Source: Marinobacter salinexigens (GTDB lineage: Bacteria; Pseudomonadota; Gammaproteobacteria; Pseudomonadales; Oleiphilaceae). Taken from it: a stretch of DNA of 64,000 nucleotides. Every line of letters starts with the position of its first letter. The stretch's first letter is position 1. The position numbers and the translations under genes were made by a program. The stretch spans positions 27,946-91,945 of the forward strand of contig NZ_VTUU01000011.1 of the NCBI RefSeq assembly GCF_008370345.1, read 5' to 3'. The notes under the pieces are model-generated. The model saw only the letters and a list, made by a program, of their open reading frames with translations, had not been told where the DNA came from and did no database searches. Below, one piece after another: positions 17,889 to 28,391 of this stretch.

Positions 17889-20486
17889 ATGATGAATAGC
17901 GACCCGAGAACCGGGGAAGATACCGATAAGCAGAAGGTCGAAGAGTTTCTTCAGACCGAGTCCGGTGGAAGGGCGGCCACAGGGCCTGCCGCCGTTATCC
18001 TCTTTGTTGTACCTCTGCTCTGGTCTCTTTTTCAGCTATGGATAGCCTCTCCGCTACCGTATGTATTTGAGTTTGGCGTGTTTAACTCAACCGAGGCACG
18101 TTCGATTCACCTGGCTTTTGCCGCATTTTTGTCCTTTGCAGCATTCCCGATGATCAAAGGAAAGCATGCAAATCATGTCCCGGTGTATGACTGGGTTCTT
18201 GCTTTGGCTGCGGCGTTTGCCGCGTCCTATCTCTATATTTTTTACGACCAGTTGGCGACTCGCCCCGGTGCTCCCAATACTCAGGATATGGTGGTTGCGC
18301 TGGGTGGCCTGGTGCTGCTGCTTGAGGCGACCCGTCGTTCCCTGGGCCTGCCCCTGACCGTTGTCGCTGCTGTGTTTATCATCTACTCGCTCGCCGGTCC
18401 CTACATGCCGGACGTGATTTCCCATAAAGGGGCGAGCCTGAGCAAGCTGGCATCGCACCAGTGGCTTGGAACCGAGGGTGTGTTTGGTGTTGCGCTGGGC
18501 GTTTCCACCAGTTTTGTGTTCCTCTTTGTACTGTTTGGTGCCCTCCTGGAGCGTGCTGGGGCTGGTAACTATTTCATCAAGGTTGCCTATGCGCTTTTGG
18601 GGCACATGCGGGGCGGGCCTGCGAAAGCGGCCGTTGTTTCCAGTGGCTTGAGTGGTGTGATTTCCGGTTCGTCCATTGCTAACGTGGTGACAACCGGCAC
18701 CTTTACTATCCCGCTGATGAAGCGAGTCGGATTTCCTGCAACCAAGGCTGGTGCGGTGGAAGTCGCGGCATCAACGAATGGTCAGCTGACCCCGCCCATC
18801 ATGGGTGCGGCAGCCTTCCTGATGGTTGAGTATGTCGGCATTTCCTATCTGGAAGTGATCAAGCATGCGATTCTTCCGGCAATGATTTCCTACGTGGCGT
18901 TGCTCTACATCGTCCATCTGGAAGCCTGCAAGCTCAATATGAAAGGGATCGAGCGTCTGAACAGACCGACCCTGGCGCAGCGCCTTCTGAACTGGGTGGT
19001 GATTCTTCTTGGGCTCTGTATTCTGACCCTGGTGGTTTACTACGGCATCGGCTGGATGAAGGATTGGTTGGGGGCTGGTGCCATCTGGGTGTTGGCGCCG
19101 CTGCTGTTACTTGCCTATGTGGGCCTCGTTGGTTACGCCACTCGGTTCCCGGATCTGGAAGAAGATGATCCGGAAGGGGGTATGGCCGAATTGCCTGAGG
19201 TCGGGCCAACGGTCAAAACCGGTTTGTACTTCCTGCTGCCGGTTGTGGTGCTTGTCTGGTGCCTGACGGTTGAGCGTTTCTCTCCCCAGCTGTCCGCCTT
19301 CTGGGCGACGCTGTTCATGATTTTTATCGTAATCACCCAGGGACCGATTAAGGCCTTCTTCCGGAAGCAGGGGGGGTATGCTGACGGCGTGAAACAGGGC
19401 GTGGTGGATCTTGCTCACTCGCTGGTAACCGGTGCCCGGAACATGGTTGGCATTGGTGTGGCGACTGCCACGGCCGGTATTGTCGTAGGGACGGTGACAC
19501 TGACGGGGATCGGCCTGGTGATGACTCAGTTTGTCGAGTTCATCTCTGGCGGTAATCTGCTGTTGATGCTGATCTTCACTGCCATTATCAGTCTGATACT
19601 CGGTATGGGTTTGCCGACGACGGCGAATTACATCGTTGTGTCTACGTTGATGGCTCCGGTAATCGTTACCCTCGGCGCCGCCAATGGCCTTTTGGTCCCG
19701 CTGATTGCCGTGCACCTCTTTGTGTTCTACTTCGGTATCCTGGCGGATGATACGCCGCCCGTGGGGCTTGCGGCCTATGCAGCCGCTGCAATATCCGGTG
19801 GAGATCCGATCCGAACAGGGGTGCAGGGCTTCACCTACGATATACGGACCGCGATTCTTCCGTTCATGTTCATCTTCAACACCCAATTGTTGTTGATTGG
19901 ACTGACGGGCTGGATTGATCTGCTGGTGACGATCTTCAGTGCGGTAACGGCGATGCTGGTGTTCTCAGCTGCGACCCAGGGTTTCTGGTTTACCAAAACC
20001 AAGTGGTGGGAAACCGTGTTGTTGCTGCTGATCACCTTTACGCTGTTCCGGCCGGGTTTCTGGTGGGATATGGTTTATCCGCCTACGGAAGATCGTCCTG
20101 GTTCCGAACTGCTGGCCCATATCGATGAGGTCCCTGCCGGTGAACCGATCATTATTCAGGCCTCCGGGATGTCGATTGATGGTACTGACGTGTCCAAGTA
20201 TCTGCGCTTGCCGTTGCCTGAGGGAGAGTCTCCCGAACAGCGTCTGGCCGCTGCGGGCCTGGAGGTTTCTCCTCAGGGTGAACAGATGGCGGTGGATTTC
20301 GTGAACTTCGGGACACCCGCAGAAGACGCTGGCATCAGTTTTGGCTGGACGATTGACTCGGTTCAGGTCCAGAAAGAACGGCCACCCAAAGAGCTGATGT
20401 TCATTCCTGCCCTGATTCTGCTTGGTCTGCTCGCCTTTGGGCAGCTAAAACGCAGAGGCAGAGAAGGGGAGGTGCAGCCTGCCTGA
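17889..20486 (+). CDS. TRAP transporter fused permease (DctQ-DctM)
   Basis: 865 residues with about 17-19 membrane segments. After a hydrophilic 40-residue N-terminus come DctQ-like helices, then the large DctM domain with its signatures GLSGVISGSSIANVVTTG, EVAASTNGQLTPPIMGAAAF and LGMGLPTTANYIVVSTL, plus ADDTPPVGLAAYAAAAISGG. A hydrophilic tail of about 120 residues (from 730, ending in one more helix) resembles DUF3394. It pumps the substrate bound by the TAXI protein using a sodium gradient. ATG at 17889 (or the adjacent ATG at 17892) follows AGGATCAAG. A terminator lies at 20514-20546. Confidence 0.93.
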   Translation: MMNSDPRTGEDTDKQKVEEFLQTESGGRAATGPAAVILFVVPLLWSLFQLWIASPLPYVFEFGVFNSTEARSIHLAFAAFLSFAAFPMIKGKHANHVPVYDWVLALAAAFAASYLYIFYDQLATRPGAPNTQDMVVALGGLVLLLEATRRSLGLPLTVVAAVFIIYSLAGPYMPDVISHKGASLSKLASHQWLGTEGVFGVALGVSTSFVFLFVLFGALLERAGAGNYFIKVAYALLGHMRGGPAKAAVVSSGLSGVISGSSIANVVTTGTFTIPLMKRVGFPATKAGAVEVAASTNGQLTPPIMGAAAFLMVEYVGISYLEVIKHAILPAMISYVALLYIVHLEACKLNMKGIERLNRPTLAQRLLNWVVILLGLCILTLVVYYGIGWMKDWLGAGAIWVLAPLLLLAYVGLVGYATRFPDLEEDDPEGGMAELPEVGPTVKTGLYFLLPVVVLVWCLTVERFSPQLSAFWATLFMIFIVITQGPIKAFFRKQGGYADGVKQGVVDLAHSLVTGARNMVGIGVATATAGIVVGTVTLTGIGLVMTQFVEFISGGNLLLMLIFTAIISLILGMGLPTTANYIVVSTLMAPVIVTLGAANGLLVPLIAVHLFVFYFGILADDTPPVGLAAYAAAAISGGDPIRTGVQGFTYDIRTAILPFMFIFNTQLLLIGLTGWIDLLVTIFSAVTAMLVFSAATQGFWFTKTKWWETVLLLLITFTLFRPGFWWDMVYPPTEDRPGSELLAHIDEVPAGEPIIIQASGMSIDGTDVSKYLRLPLPEGESPEQRLAAAGLEVSPQGEQMAVDFVNFGTPAEDAGISFGWTIDSVQVQKERPPKELMFIPALILLGLLAFGQLKRRGREGEVQPA

Positions 20487-20513
20487 CGGTAGCCTCATTC
20501 TGCTGAAATCCGT

Positions 20514-20546
20514 AAAAACCCGGCATTAACCTGTCGGGTTTTTTTC
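20514..20546 (+). terminator. Rho-independent terminator after the TRAP permease gene
   Basis: AAACCCGGCA / TGTCGGGTTT with one G-U pair, loop TTAACC, then a T run. Confidence 0.85.
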
Positions 20547-20602
20547 TGTTAGACTTCCGCTCCAAATGGCCCGCGGTTTGTGTCGCGGACGGCCATCACC
20601 AT

Positions 20603-20623
20603 GTGATCTCTGGTATAGATCAC
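20603..20623 (+). promoter_or_regulatory. thrS leader operator mimicking the tRNA-Thr anticodon arm
   Basis: Seen: GTGATCT (20603-20609), loop CTGGTAT (20610-20616), AGATCAC (20617-20623), a perfect 7-bp stem with a 7-base loop, 27 bases upstream of the thrS ATG. The loop places GGU, a threonine anticodon, exactly at loop positions 3-5 with U before and A after, as in a tRNA anticodon loop. Known: E. coli ThrRS represses its own translation by binding a leader hairpin that mimics the tRNA-Thr anticodon arm. Inference: this is the equivalent operator. A further GC-rich structure may form upstream at about 20569-20596. Confidence 0.75.
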
Positions 20624-20650
20624 CGCTGACTCAATCTACAGGAGCTTTTC

Positions 20651-22576
20651 ATGCCCGTCGTTACCTTGCCCGATGGCAGCCACCGCAGTTTTGCAGAATC
20701 TGTAACCGTTCATGACGTCGCCGCCGATATCGGTGCTGGGCTTGCCAAAGCCGCACTGGCTGGCCGTGTTAACGGTAAACTGGTGGATACCAGTTACCAG
20801 ATTGATGACGACATCGACCTGGCGATCGTGACCGATCGCGACGAAGACGGTGTCGATATTATTCGTCATTCCACCGCTCACTTGCTGGCTATGGCAGTCA
20901 AGGAACTGTTCCCTGAAGCGCAGGTGACCATCGGCCCGGTTGTTGATAACGGCTTCTATTACGATTTCAAGTTCGATCGTCCGTTTACCAACGAAGATCT
21001 GGCCCGTATCGAAAAGCGGATGGAAGAGCTGGCCAAACAGGACATACCGGTTTCCCGCTCTGTTATGTCCCGTGATGAGGCGGTGAAGCTGTTCGACGAG
21101 ATGGGAGAAGAGTACAAGGTCCGCATTATCGAAGATATTCCGGGTGAGGAAGACCTTTCGTTCTATCGCCAGGGTGATTTCGTTGACCTCTGCCGTGGAC
21201 CTCACGTGCCGAGCACCGGCAAGCTGAAAGCGTTCAAGCTGACTAAAGTGGCAGGCGCCTACTGGCGGGGTGATACCAACAACGAACAGCTGCAGCGTGT
21301 GTACGGTACTGCCTGGGGCAACAAAAAGGATCTGAAAGCCTACCTGAACAGGCTGGAAGAAGCTGAGAAGCGTGATCACCGTAAAGTGGGCAAGAAACTG
21401 GACCTCTTCCACATGCAGGAAGAAGCGCCCGGTATGGTGTTCTGGCATCCTGACGGCTGGACCCTCTATCAGCAGATAGAGCAGTACATGCGCCGTAAGC
21501 AGCAGGAACATGGCTACAAGGAAATTCGTACTCCGCAGGTCGTGTCCCGTACGCTTTGGGAGAAATCCGGGCATTGGGACAAATTCAAGGATGACATGTT
21601 CACCACCGAGTCCGAGAAGCACGACTTTGCCATCAAGCCGATGAACTGTCCGTGCCACGTTCAGGTGTTTAACCAGGGTCTGAAGAGCTATAAGGATCTT
21701 CCTTTGCGTCTGGCGGAATTCGGATCCTGTCATCGTAACGAGGCCTCCGGTGCGCTGCACGGTATCATGCGTGTGCGTGGTTTCACCCAGGATGATGCCC
21801 ATATCTTCTGTGAAGAAGATGCCATTCAGGCAGAAGTGTCCGCGTTCATTGGAATGCTGCACGAAATTTATCAGGATTTCGGGTTTGACGAGATTCTCTA
21901 CAAGTTGTCGACTCGTCCCGAAAAGCGCGTTGGTTCTGATGAAGTCTGGGACAAGGCTGAAGCTGCACTGGAAGAGGCGCTGAACCGCGAAGGCGTGGCC
22001 TGGGAACTGTTGCCGGGTGAGGGTGCGTTCTATGGACCGAAGATCGAGTTCTCCCTGAAAGACTGCATCGGCCGGGTCTGGCAGTGTGGTACCATTCAGG
22101 TTGATTTCTCTATGCCGGGTCGTCTCGGAGCGCAATATGTGGCGGATAACTCTGAGCGTAAAACGCCGGTTATGCTCCATCGCGCCGTTCTGGGCTCTTT
22201 CGAGCGGTTTATCGGTATTCTGATTGAAGAATACGAAGGAGCCTTCCCGACCTGGCTTGCACCAACCCAGGTGGCAGTCCTCAATATCACCGATAATCAG
22301 CGTGATTTTTGTCTGGATCTGGAGAAAAAACTGGATTCTTCCGGTTATAGGGTTAATGCTGACTTGAGAAACGAGAAGATCGGCTTTAAAATCCGCGAGC
22401 ATACTCTTAACAAGGTTCCCTATCTTGTCGTCGTTGGCGACAAGGAAGTAGAGAATAATGCCGTTGCGGTACGTACCCGCAAGGGTGAGGATCTGGGAAC
22501 TATGTCGGTCGATGAGTTCGAGCAGTTACTGGCTAAGGACGTCGATCGCAAAGGTAGAACTAAAACGGAGATCTGA
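20651..22576 (+). CDS. thrS: Threonyl-tRNA synthetase
   Basis: Charges tRNA-Thr with threonine in the cytoplasm. 641 residues, the standard length. Order: TGS domain (residues 1-60), the editing domain with [16 protein letters not shown] and its HxxxH zinc-type site, then the class II catalytic core ([10 protein letters not shown] with the zinc-ligand cysteine, [22 protein letters not shown] motif 2, and [21 protein letters not shown] motif 3), and the C-terminal anticodon-binding domain. ATG at 20651 follows AGGAGC. The stop overlaps the infC start. Expression is probably controlled by the anticodon-like hairpin immediately upstream. Confidence 0.98.
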   Translation: MPVVTLPDGSHRSFAESVTVHDVAADIGAGLAKAALAGRVNGKLVDTSYQIDDDIDLAIVTDRDEDGVDIIRHSTAHLLAMAVKELFPEAQVTIGPVVDNGFYYDFKFDRPFTNEDLARIEKRMEELAKQDIPVSRSVMSRDEAVKLFDEMGEEYKVRIIEDIPGEEDLSFYRQGDFVDLCRGPHVPSTGKLKAFKLTKVAGAYWRGDTNNEQLQRVYGTAWGNKKDLKAYLNRLEEAEKRDHRKVGKKLDLFHMQEEAPGMVFWHPDGWTLYQQIEQYMRRKQQEHGYKEIRTPQVVSRTLWEKSGHWDKFKDDMFTTESEKHDFAIKPMNCPCHVQVFNQGLKSYKDLPLRLAEFGSCHRNEASGALHGIMRVRGFTQDDAHIFCEEDAIQAEVSAFIGMLHEIYQDFGFDEILYKLSTRPEKRVGSDEVWDKAEAALEEALNREGVAWELLPGEGAFYGPKIEFSLKDCIGRVWQCGTIQVDFSMPGRLGAQYVADNSERKTPVMLHRAVLGSFERFIGILIEEYEGAFPTWLAPTQVAVLNITDNQRDFCLDLEKKLDSSGYRVNADLRNEKIGFKIREHTLNKVPYLVVVGDKEVENNAVAVRTRKGEDLGTMSVDEFEQLLAKDVDRKGRTKTEI

Positions 22577-23115
22577 TTATTAAACAGCGAGCGAATCGGG
22601 GACGCGCACCAAAAGCGCCGATCAACGAGAATATTGAAGCAACTGAAGTCCGTCTGATTGACGCCGAAGGCAATCAGGTAGGGGTGGTTCCCATTGAGGA
22701 AGCCCTCAAGCTGGCGGAAGAGGCAACTCTTGATCTGGTTCAGGTTACGGATTCCGATCCGATCGTCTGTAAGATAATGGACTACGGCAAGAAAATCTTC
22801 GAAGAGAAGAAAGCCAAGGCCGCTGCCAAGAAAAAGCAGAAGCAGACTCAGATCAAAGAGCTTAAGTTCCGTCCAGGAACTGAAGAAGGGGATTATCAGG
22901 TCAAACTACGCAACCTGGTACGTTTCCTTGAGAACGGGGACCGCGGCAAGATCACAATTCGCTTCCGTGGGCGTGAGATGGCACACCAGGAAATTGGTAT
23001 GAAACTCATGCAGCGGATTGAAGAAGATGTGGCCGAGCTGGGCCTGGTTGAACTGCGGCCGAAAATGGAAGGCCGTCAGATGACCATGGTCGTGGCGCCC
23101 CGCAAGAAGAAGTGA
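22576..23115 (+). CDS. infC: Translation initiation factor IF-3 (ATT start)
   Basis: IF-3 binds the 30S subunit, keeps subunits apart and proofreads the start codon. The protein (about 179 residues) opens [20 protein letters not shown] and contains [19 protein letters not shown] and [17 protein letters not shown], all typical. No ATG/GTG/TTG gives this N-terminus; the frame begins with two ATT codons at 22576 and 22579, preceded by GGAG (22567-22570). AUU starts are the known hallmark of infC and allow IF-3 to repress its own translation. The first ATT shares its A with the thrS stop; the second has better spacing, so the start may be 22579. Confidence 0.93.
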   Translation: MIKQRANRGRAPKAPINENIEATEVRLIDAEGNQVGVVPIEEALKLAEEATLDLVQVTDSDPIVCKIMDYGKKIFEEKKAKAAAKKKQKQTQIKELKFRPGTEEGDYQVKLRNLVRFLENGDRGKITIRFRGREMAHQEIGMKLMQRIEEDVAELGLVELRPKMEGRQMTMVVAPRKKK

Positions 23116-23134
23116 ACCTGATCCAGTGACGGGT

Positions 23135-23152
23135 CCCCTGCATAGGCGGGGG
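23135..23152 (+). promoter_or_regulatory. Hairpin in the infC-rpmI gap
   Basis: CCCCTGC / GCGGGGG with one U-G pair and loop ATAG. No T run follows. In E. coli the region before rpmI holds the L20 repression structure; this hairpin may be part of such an element, but that is inference from position only. Confidence 0.4.
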
Positions 23153-23207
23153 ATTTGTCGTTCAGGGGCACATTTGTTTTTTTAAAATAGAATGCGGAGT
23201 TTTAAAA

Positions 23208-23399
23208 ATGCCGAAGATGAAAACCAAAAGTGGAGCCACTAAACGGTTCAAGAAAACCGCTAACGGCTTCAAGCACAAGCAGTCCTTCACCAGTCATATT
23301 CTGACCAAGAAGAGCCCCAAGCGTAAGCGTCAGCTCCGTGGTACCAAGCTGATTGCCAAGTCTGATGTGGCTTCCATCAAGCGTATGACCGCGTGCTAA
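23208..23399 (+). CDS. rpmI: 50S ribosomal protein L35
   Basis: A 63-residue, very basic protein beginning [20 protein letters not shown] and containing [17 protein letters not shown], the standard L35 sequence. It joins the large ribosomal subunit. ATG at 23208 follows a modest GGAG site (23193-23196). It sits between infC and rplT, the universal order in gammaproteobacteria, where L20 usually represses both rpmI and rplT. Confidence 0.97.
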   Translation: MPKMKTKSGATKRFKKTANGFKHKQSFTSHILTKKSPKRKRQLRGTKLIAKSDVASIKRMTAC

Positions 23400-23450
23400 C
23401 GCAGGCGCTAACGATTCCTGAAAAGGTTTAGAAGGTAGAAGGATTAAAGT

Positions 23451-23804
23451 ATGGCTCGTGTAAAACGTGGTGTGGTAGCACGCCGTCGTCACAAGAAAGT
23501 TCTCAAGCAGGCTAAAGGTTACTACGGTGCCCGTAGTCGTGTATTTCGTGTAGCCAAGCAGGCGGTTATCAAGGCCGGTCAGTACGCTTACCGTGACCGT
23601 CGTAACCGCAAGCGTGCGTTCCGCGCTCTGTGGATCGCCCGTATCAACGCTGGTGCCCGCGCTAACGGTCTGTCCTACAGCCGTCTGATCGCTGGCCTGA
23701 AAAAGGCTAACGTTGAGATCGATCGTAAGGTTCTGGCTGATCTGGCCATGAACGAGCAGCAGGCATTTGCCGCTGTTGTCGAGAAAGCCAAAGCGTCCCT
23801 GTGA
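23451..23804 (+). CDS. rplT: 50S ribosomal protein L20
   Basis: 117 residues, strongly basic, with the usual opening [20 protein letters not shown] and the conserved [19 protein letters not shown] block. L20 binds 23S rRNA early in large-subunit assembly and in related bacteria represses translation of its own operon. ATG at 23451 follows AGAAGGA. Two hairpins lie downstream, the second (23872-23904) being a good terminator, which separates this operon from pheST. Confidence 0.98.
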   Translation: MARVKRGVVARRRHKKVLKQAKGYYGARSRVFRVAKQAVIKAGQYAYRDRRNRKRAFRALWIARINAGARANGLSYSRLIAGLKKANVEIDRKVLADLAMNEQQAFAAVVEKAKASL

Positions 23805-23871
23805 TCGCTTAAGCTCTTCATCGATTACAGATCGATTAGGGCGCCTCATGTCACCATGACGGCGCCTTCTG

Positions 23872-24940
<1,069 letters not shown>

Positions 24941-25000
24941 TTCAGCGTCGGACGACATTTCAGAAATCAGGCGAAACCGAATCAGGACAAGGCAAGAATC

Positions 25001-27373
25001 ATGAAATTCAGTGAACAGTGGCTGCGCGAGTGGGTGAATCCGGAAATTGGCACCCAGGAATTGATGGACCAGATTACTATGGCTGGTCTGGAAGTGGATG
25101 GATTTGAGCCGGTGGCGGGTGAGTTCACCGGTATTATCGTGGGTGAAGTCAAGTCAGTCGAAGCGCATCCGGATGCTGACAAGCTGCGGGTTTGTCAGGT
25201 GAGCGATGGCAGCAGTGTTGTGCAGGTTGTCTGTGGCGCACCGAATGTACGTGAAGGGTTGCGGGTACCCTTTGCTGTTGTCGGCGCCGTATTGCCGGGC
25301 AACTTCAAAATCAAGAAAGCCAAACTCCGTGGCCAGCCATCCGAAGGCATGCTGTGCTCTGAGTCCGAGCTTGGACTGTCTGATAATCATGACGGCCTGA
25401 TGGAACTACCGGCTGACGCGCCAGTAGGACAGGAGGTTGCGGAATACCTGAAGCTTAAAGACGTCACTATTGACGTGGATCTAACTCCTAACCGGAGCGA
25501 CTGCCTGTCTATCAAGGGCATTGCGCGTGAAGTGGGTGTTTTGAACAGTGCTCAGGTAGAAGCTCCGGCTATTGAAACTGTCGGTGCGGTGCACTCGGAA
25601 GTTCCGGATATCCGTATTGAGGCTCCTGCGGGTTGCCCGAGATATCTCGGTCGGGTTCTGCGTAATGTGAACCTTCAGGCTGAGACGCCACTGTGGATGA
25701 AGGAAAAGCTACGTCGTTCCGGTATCCGCTCTATCGACGCTGCGGTTGATGTGACCAACTACGTGATGCTGGAGCTGGGGCAGCCCATGCATGCGTTCGA
25801 CCGCGATGAGATCAGTGGCGGTATTGTGGTTCGGATGGCACGTGCCGGCGAGAAGCTGGTACTGCTGGATGGCCAGGATGTGGAACTGACCGAACAGACC
25901 CTGATCATTGCAGATCATGACAAGCCCATCGCCATTGCTGGTGTTATGGGCGGAGAGCACTCCGGTGTCAGTGACAAGACTCGTGATCTGGTCCTGGAAG
26001 CGGCGTATTTCGATCCGATTATTCTCGCGGGTAAAGCTCGCCATTATGGCCTGCATACTGATGCCTCTCACCGCTTCGAGCGTGGCGTAGACTATGAGTT
26101 GGCCAGAGATGCCATGGAGCGCGCCACTCGGTTGCTGATGGATATCGTTGGCGGTGAGCCGGGCGAAATTGTGGAGGTGGCCAGCAAAGATGATCTGCCA
26201 TCGGCGAAGCTCGTCACCCTCCGTGCCCAGCGTCTGACGGACGTTCTGGGTCTGGCAATTGACCGTACCACGGTCGAGGAAATTCTGACCCGCCTGGGTC
26301 TTCACGTTGAGAAACTCCTGAAGAACGGATGGGAAATTCTTGTCCCGAGTTTCCGACCGGACATCTCCATTGAGGAAGACCTGATTGAGGAAGTTGGCCG
26401 AATCTACGGATACAACAACCTCCCGGTCACCGAACCTAACGGTTCTCTGGGCTTGCGTCCTCGCGAGGAAGCCACTCGCCCGGTTTCGGCGATCCGGAGC
26501 TTCTTCGTGGATAACGGCTACCAGGAAGCGGTGACTTACAGCTTCGTAGATCCGAAGGTTCAGAAGCTGGTTGATCCGGAAAATGAAGGCATTGCTCTGG
26601 CGAACCCGATTTCCTCCGATCTGGCGGTTATGCGGACCAGCCTGTGGAGTGGTCTGCTAAAAACGGTTGCCTACAACCAGAACCGCCAGCAGTCCCGGAT
26701 TCGTCTGTTTGAAACCGGTCTCAGGTTCAAGCAGGACGGCGAGAGGATTGATCAGCAGCCAATGCTTGCGGGTGTTGTGGTTGGTGGTCAGTACCCTGAA
26801 AACTGGGCTAACGGTCGCAGATCAGCGGATTTCTTTGATGTAAAAGGTGATCTGGAAAGCCTGTTCCGTGTGCTGGGAATAGAGATCCAGTTTGTAGGTA
26901 GTCAGCACCCTGCGCTGCACCCGGGACAGACGGCAGAACTCCTGCGTGACGGTGAGCATGTCGGCTGGTTGGGAACGCTGCATCCGCAAGTTCAGAAAAA
27001 TCTTGAACTTAATGGCACGATCCTGATGTTTGAGCTATTCTTGAATTCGATCGTTACCGGATATGTGCCTAATTTCAAAGAAATTTCAAAATTCCCGGAG
27101 GTTCGTCGGGATTTGGCTATCATTATCGGGATCGATGTAGCGTTTGCCGATGTTGAGCGTGTTGCGAGAAAGCACGCAGGTGAACAACTGACGGCGTTGC
27201 GTGCGTTTGATGTTTATGAAGGTGAAAGCCTGGGTGAGGGTAACCGCAGCCTGGCGTTGAGCCTGTTCTGGCAGCACCCCGAACGTACGTTGAACGAGGA
27301 TGAAGTGCATTCGCTCTTCAACGGTGTTATCGACGCCTTGAAAGAAGAGTTGGGGGCAACACTGAGGAGTTGA
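25001..27373 (+). CDS. pheT: Phenylalanyl-tRNA synthetase beta subunit
   Basis: 790 residues. Order: N-terminal EMAP-like tRNA-binding domain (VGEVKSVEAHPDADKLRVCQV, about 47-150), B3/B4 editing domain that hydrolyses Tyr-tRNA-Phe, B5 domain, the catalytic-like domain that pairs with PheS, and the C-terminal FDX-ACB anticodon-binding domain (FPEVRRDLAIIIGIDVAFADVE onwards). ATG at 25001 follows AAGG. The ihfA ATG lies only 3 bases after the stop, indicating tight co-transcription. Confidence 0.98.
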   Translation: MKFSEQWLREWVNPEIGTQELMDQITMAGLEVDGFEPVAGEFTGIIVGEVKSVEAHPDADKLRVCQVSDGSSVVQVVCGAPNVREGLRVPFAVVGAVLPGNFKIKKAKLRGQPSEGMLCSESELGLSDNHDGLMELPADAPVGQEVAEYLKLKDVTIDVDLTPNRSDCLSIKGIAREVGVLNSAQVEAPAIETVGAVHSEVPDIRIEAPAGCPRYLGRVLRNVNLQAETPLWMKEKLRRSGIRSIDAAVDVTNYVMLELGQPMHAFDRDEISGGIVVRMARAGEKLVLLDGQDVELTEQTLIIADHDKPIAIAGVMGGEHSGVSDKTRDLVLEAAYFDPIILAGKARHYGLHTDASHRFERGVDYELARDAMERATRLLMDIVGGEPGEIVEVASKDDLPSAKLVTLRAQRLTDVLGLAIDRTTVEEILTRLGLHVEKLLKNGWEILVPSFRPDISIEEDLIEEVGRIYGYNNLPVTEPNGSLGLRPREEATRPVSAIRSFFVDNGYQEAVTYSFVDPKVQKLVDPENEGIALANPISSDLAVMRTSLWSGLLKTVAYNQNRQQSRIRLFETGLRFKQDGERIDQQPMLAGVVVGGQYPENWANGRRSADFFDVKGDLESLFRVLGIEIQFVGSQHPALHPGQTAELLRDGEHVGWLGTLHPQVQKNLELNGTILMFELFLNSIVTGYVPNFKEISKFPEVRRDLAIIIGIDVAFADVERVARKHAGEQLTALRAFDVYEGESLGEGNRSLALSLFWQHPERTLNEDEVHSLFNGVIDALKEELGATLRS

Positions 27374-27376
27374 GAC

Positions 27377-27679
27377 ATGGCGGCTTTGACGAAAGCGGAA
27401 ATGGCCGAACGGTTGTACGAGGAGTTGGGCCTTAACAAGCGTGAAGCCAAGGAAATGGTAGAAGCTTTTTTCGATGAGATCAGAGGCGCACTTAGTCACA
27501 ACGAACAGGTGAAGTTGTCAGGGTTTGGCAACTTCGACCTGCGGGATAAAAAGCAGCGGCCGGGACGGAACCCGAAAACTGGTGAAGAAATTCCCATCAG
27601 TGCACGGCGCGTCGTTACGTTTCGCCCAGGACAAAAACTGAAACAGAAAGTAGAAGCGTATGCTGGAACCGAGTCATAA
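27377..27679 (+). CDS. ihfA: Integration host factor subunit alpha
   Basis: 100-residue histone-like DNA-bending protein that pairs with IhfB and supports sigma-54 promoters, recombination and nucleoid structure. The sequence has the usual [20 protein letters not shown] opening, [20 protein letters not shown] with the minor-groove Pro in the beta arm, and [19 protein letters not shown] immediately upstream serves as ribosome site. The last 20 bases overlap the start of the MerR-family gene. Confidence 0.98.
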   Translation: MAALTKAEMAERLYEELGLNKREAKEMVEAFFDEIRGALSHNEQVKLSGFGNFDLRDKKQRPGRNPKTGEEIPISARRVVTFRPGQKLKQKVEAYAGTES

Positions 27680-28025
27680 CAACGAACTCCCCGCCATTCC
27701 GGGAAAACGCTATTTCACCATTGGTGAGGTTGCTGATCTGTGCGCTGTAAAAGCGCACGTACTGCGTTATTGGGAGCAGGAGTTTCCCCAGCTTTCACCC
27801 GTGAAGCGCCGGGGTAACCGCCGCTATTACCAGCGAGCGGATGTGATTACCATTCGTCAGATTCGTAGCCTGCTGTACGATCAGGGGTACACGATCGGTG
27901 GTGCCAAGCAGAAGCTCAGCAGCCATGAGGTGAAAGACGATACCTCACAGTACAAACAACTGATTCGTCAGATGATCACTGAGTTGGAAGAAGTTCTGGA
28001 TGTGCTGAACTCTCCAGCCAGGTAA
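27660..28025 (+). CDS. MerR-family transcriptional regulator
   Basis: 121 residues with a winged-helix MerR DNA-binding domain at about 18-90 ([22 protein letters not shown], then [13 protein letters not shown]), followed by a short coiled coil. There is no metal- or ligand-binding extension, so the effector is unknown. This short MerR protein overlapping ihfA is a conserved arrangement in pseudomonads and relatives. ATG at 27660 overlaps ihfA by 20 bases, implying translational coupling. A 13-bp-stem terminator follows. Confidence 0.92.
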   Translation: MLEPSHNNELPAIPGKRYFTIGEVADLCAVKAHVLRYWEQEFPQLSPVKRRGNRRYYQRADVITIRQIRSLLYDQGYTIGGAKQKLSSHEVKDDTSQYKQLIRQMITELEEVLDVLNSPAR

Positions 28026-28038
28026 AAGGCGGATATAG

Positions 28039-28073
28039 AAAAGCCGAAGATGTATGAATCTTCGGCTTTTTTT
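28039..28073. terminator. Bidirectional terminator between merR-type gene and DUF2892 gene
   Basis: AAAAGCCGAAGAT (28039-28051) and ATCTTCGGCTTTT (28058-28070) make a perfect 13-bp stem with T runs on both strands; it serves two convergent genes. Confidence 0.93.
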
Positions 28074-28085
28074 ATTCTTTCAGGT

Positions 28086-28277
28086 TTACTTCTTCTTGCA
28101 GGTTTTGATCCCGAAAACAGAGTAGGCCGGGCAATTACCCACAAGGGCGGTGGCCAGAGGGATAATCCCAATCCAGCCCCAGGGTGTTTGCGGCCCAATA
28201 AATACCAACGCCAGTAAAATCACACCCACAACCGCACGTATAGCTCTGTCTGCAGATCCCATATTCACAGTCATCAT
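28086..28277 (-). CDS. DUF2892 (YgaP-like) inner membrane protein
   Basis: A 63-residue protein with two predicted membrane helices (IRAVVGVILLALVFIGP and GWIGIIPLATALVGN) separated by a short turn, followed by CPAYSVFGIKTCKKK, the pattern of the DUF2892 family. The two cysteines near the C-terminus are family-typical. Relatives are often fused or adjacent to rhodanese or redox-responsive regulators; here the divergent neighbour is a broken Crp/Fnr gene. The GGAG site is 5 bases before the first ATG of an ATGATG pair. Physiological role unknown. Confidence 0.88.
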   Translation of the reverse strand: MMTVNMGSADRAIRAVVGVILLALVFIGPQTPWGWIGIIPLATALVGNCPAYSVFGIKTCKKK

Positions 28278-28341
28278 TCATTCTCCATCAGTGGTATAGG
28301 AAGCGATGATTCAACTATATAACTGCTGGTATGGCCGTTCA

Positions 28342-28354
28342 GTGATAAAGTCAC
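28342..28354. promoter_or_regulatory. Candidate Crp/Fnr-type operator
   Basis: GTGA-TAAAG-TCAC inverted repeat in the gap between the divergent DUF2892 and Crp/Fnr genes. Half-sites resemble Crp/Fnr-family sites but the spacer is 5, so this is tentative. Confidence 0.35.
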
Positions 28355-28391
28355 ATTCGATCCAAGTTAACGCCGCCCGGGATTCGCGCTC

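Noticed and set aside
20636..22402. 588-codon minus-strand open frame opposite thrS
   Set aside because: Shadow of the strongly biased thrS coding sequence; no family features.
22684..23115. Short infC starting at GTG 22684
   Set aside because: It would cut 36 conserved N-terminal residues of IF-3; the ATT start restores the normal protein.
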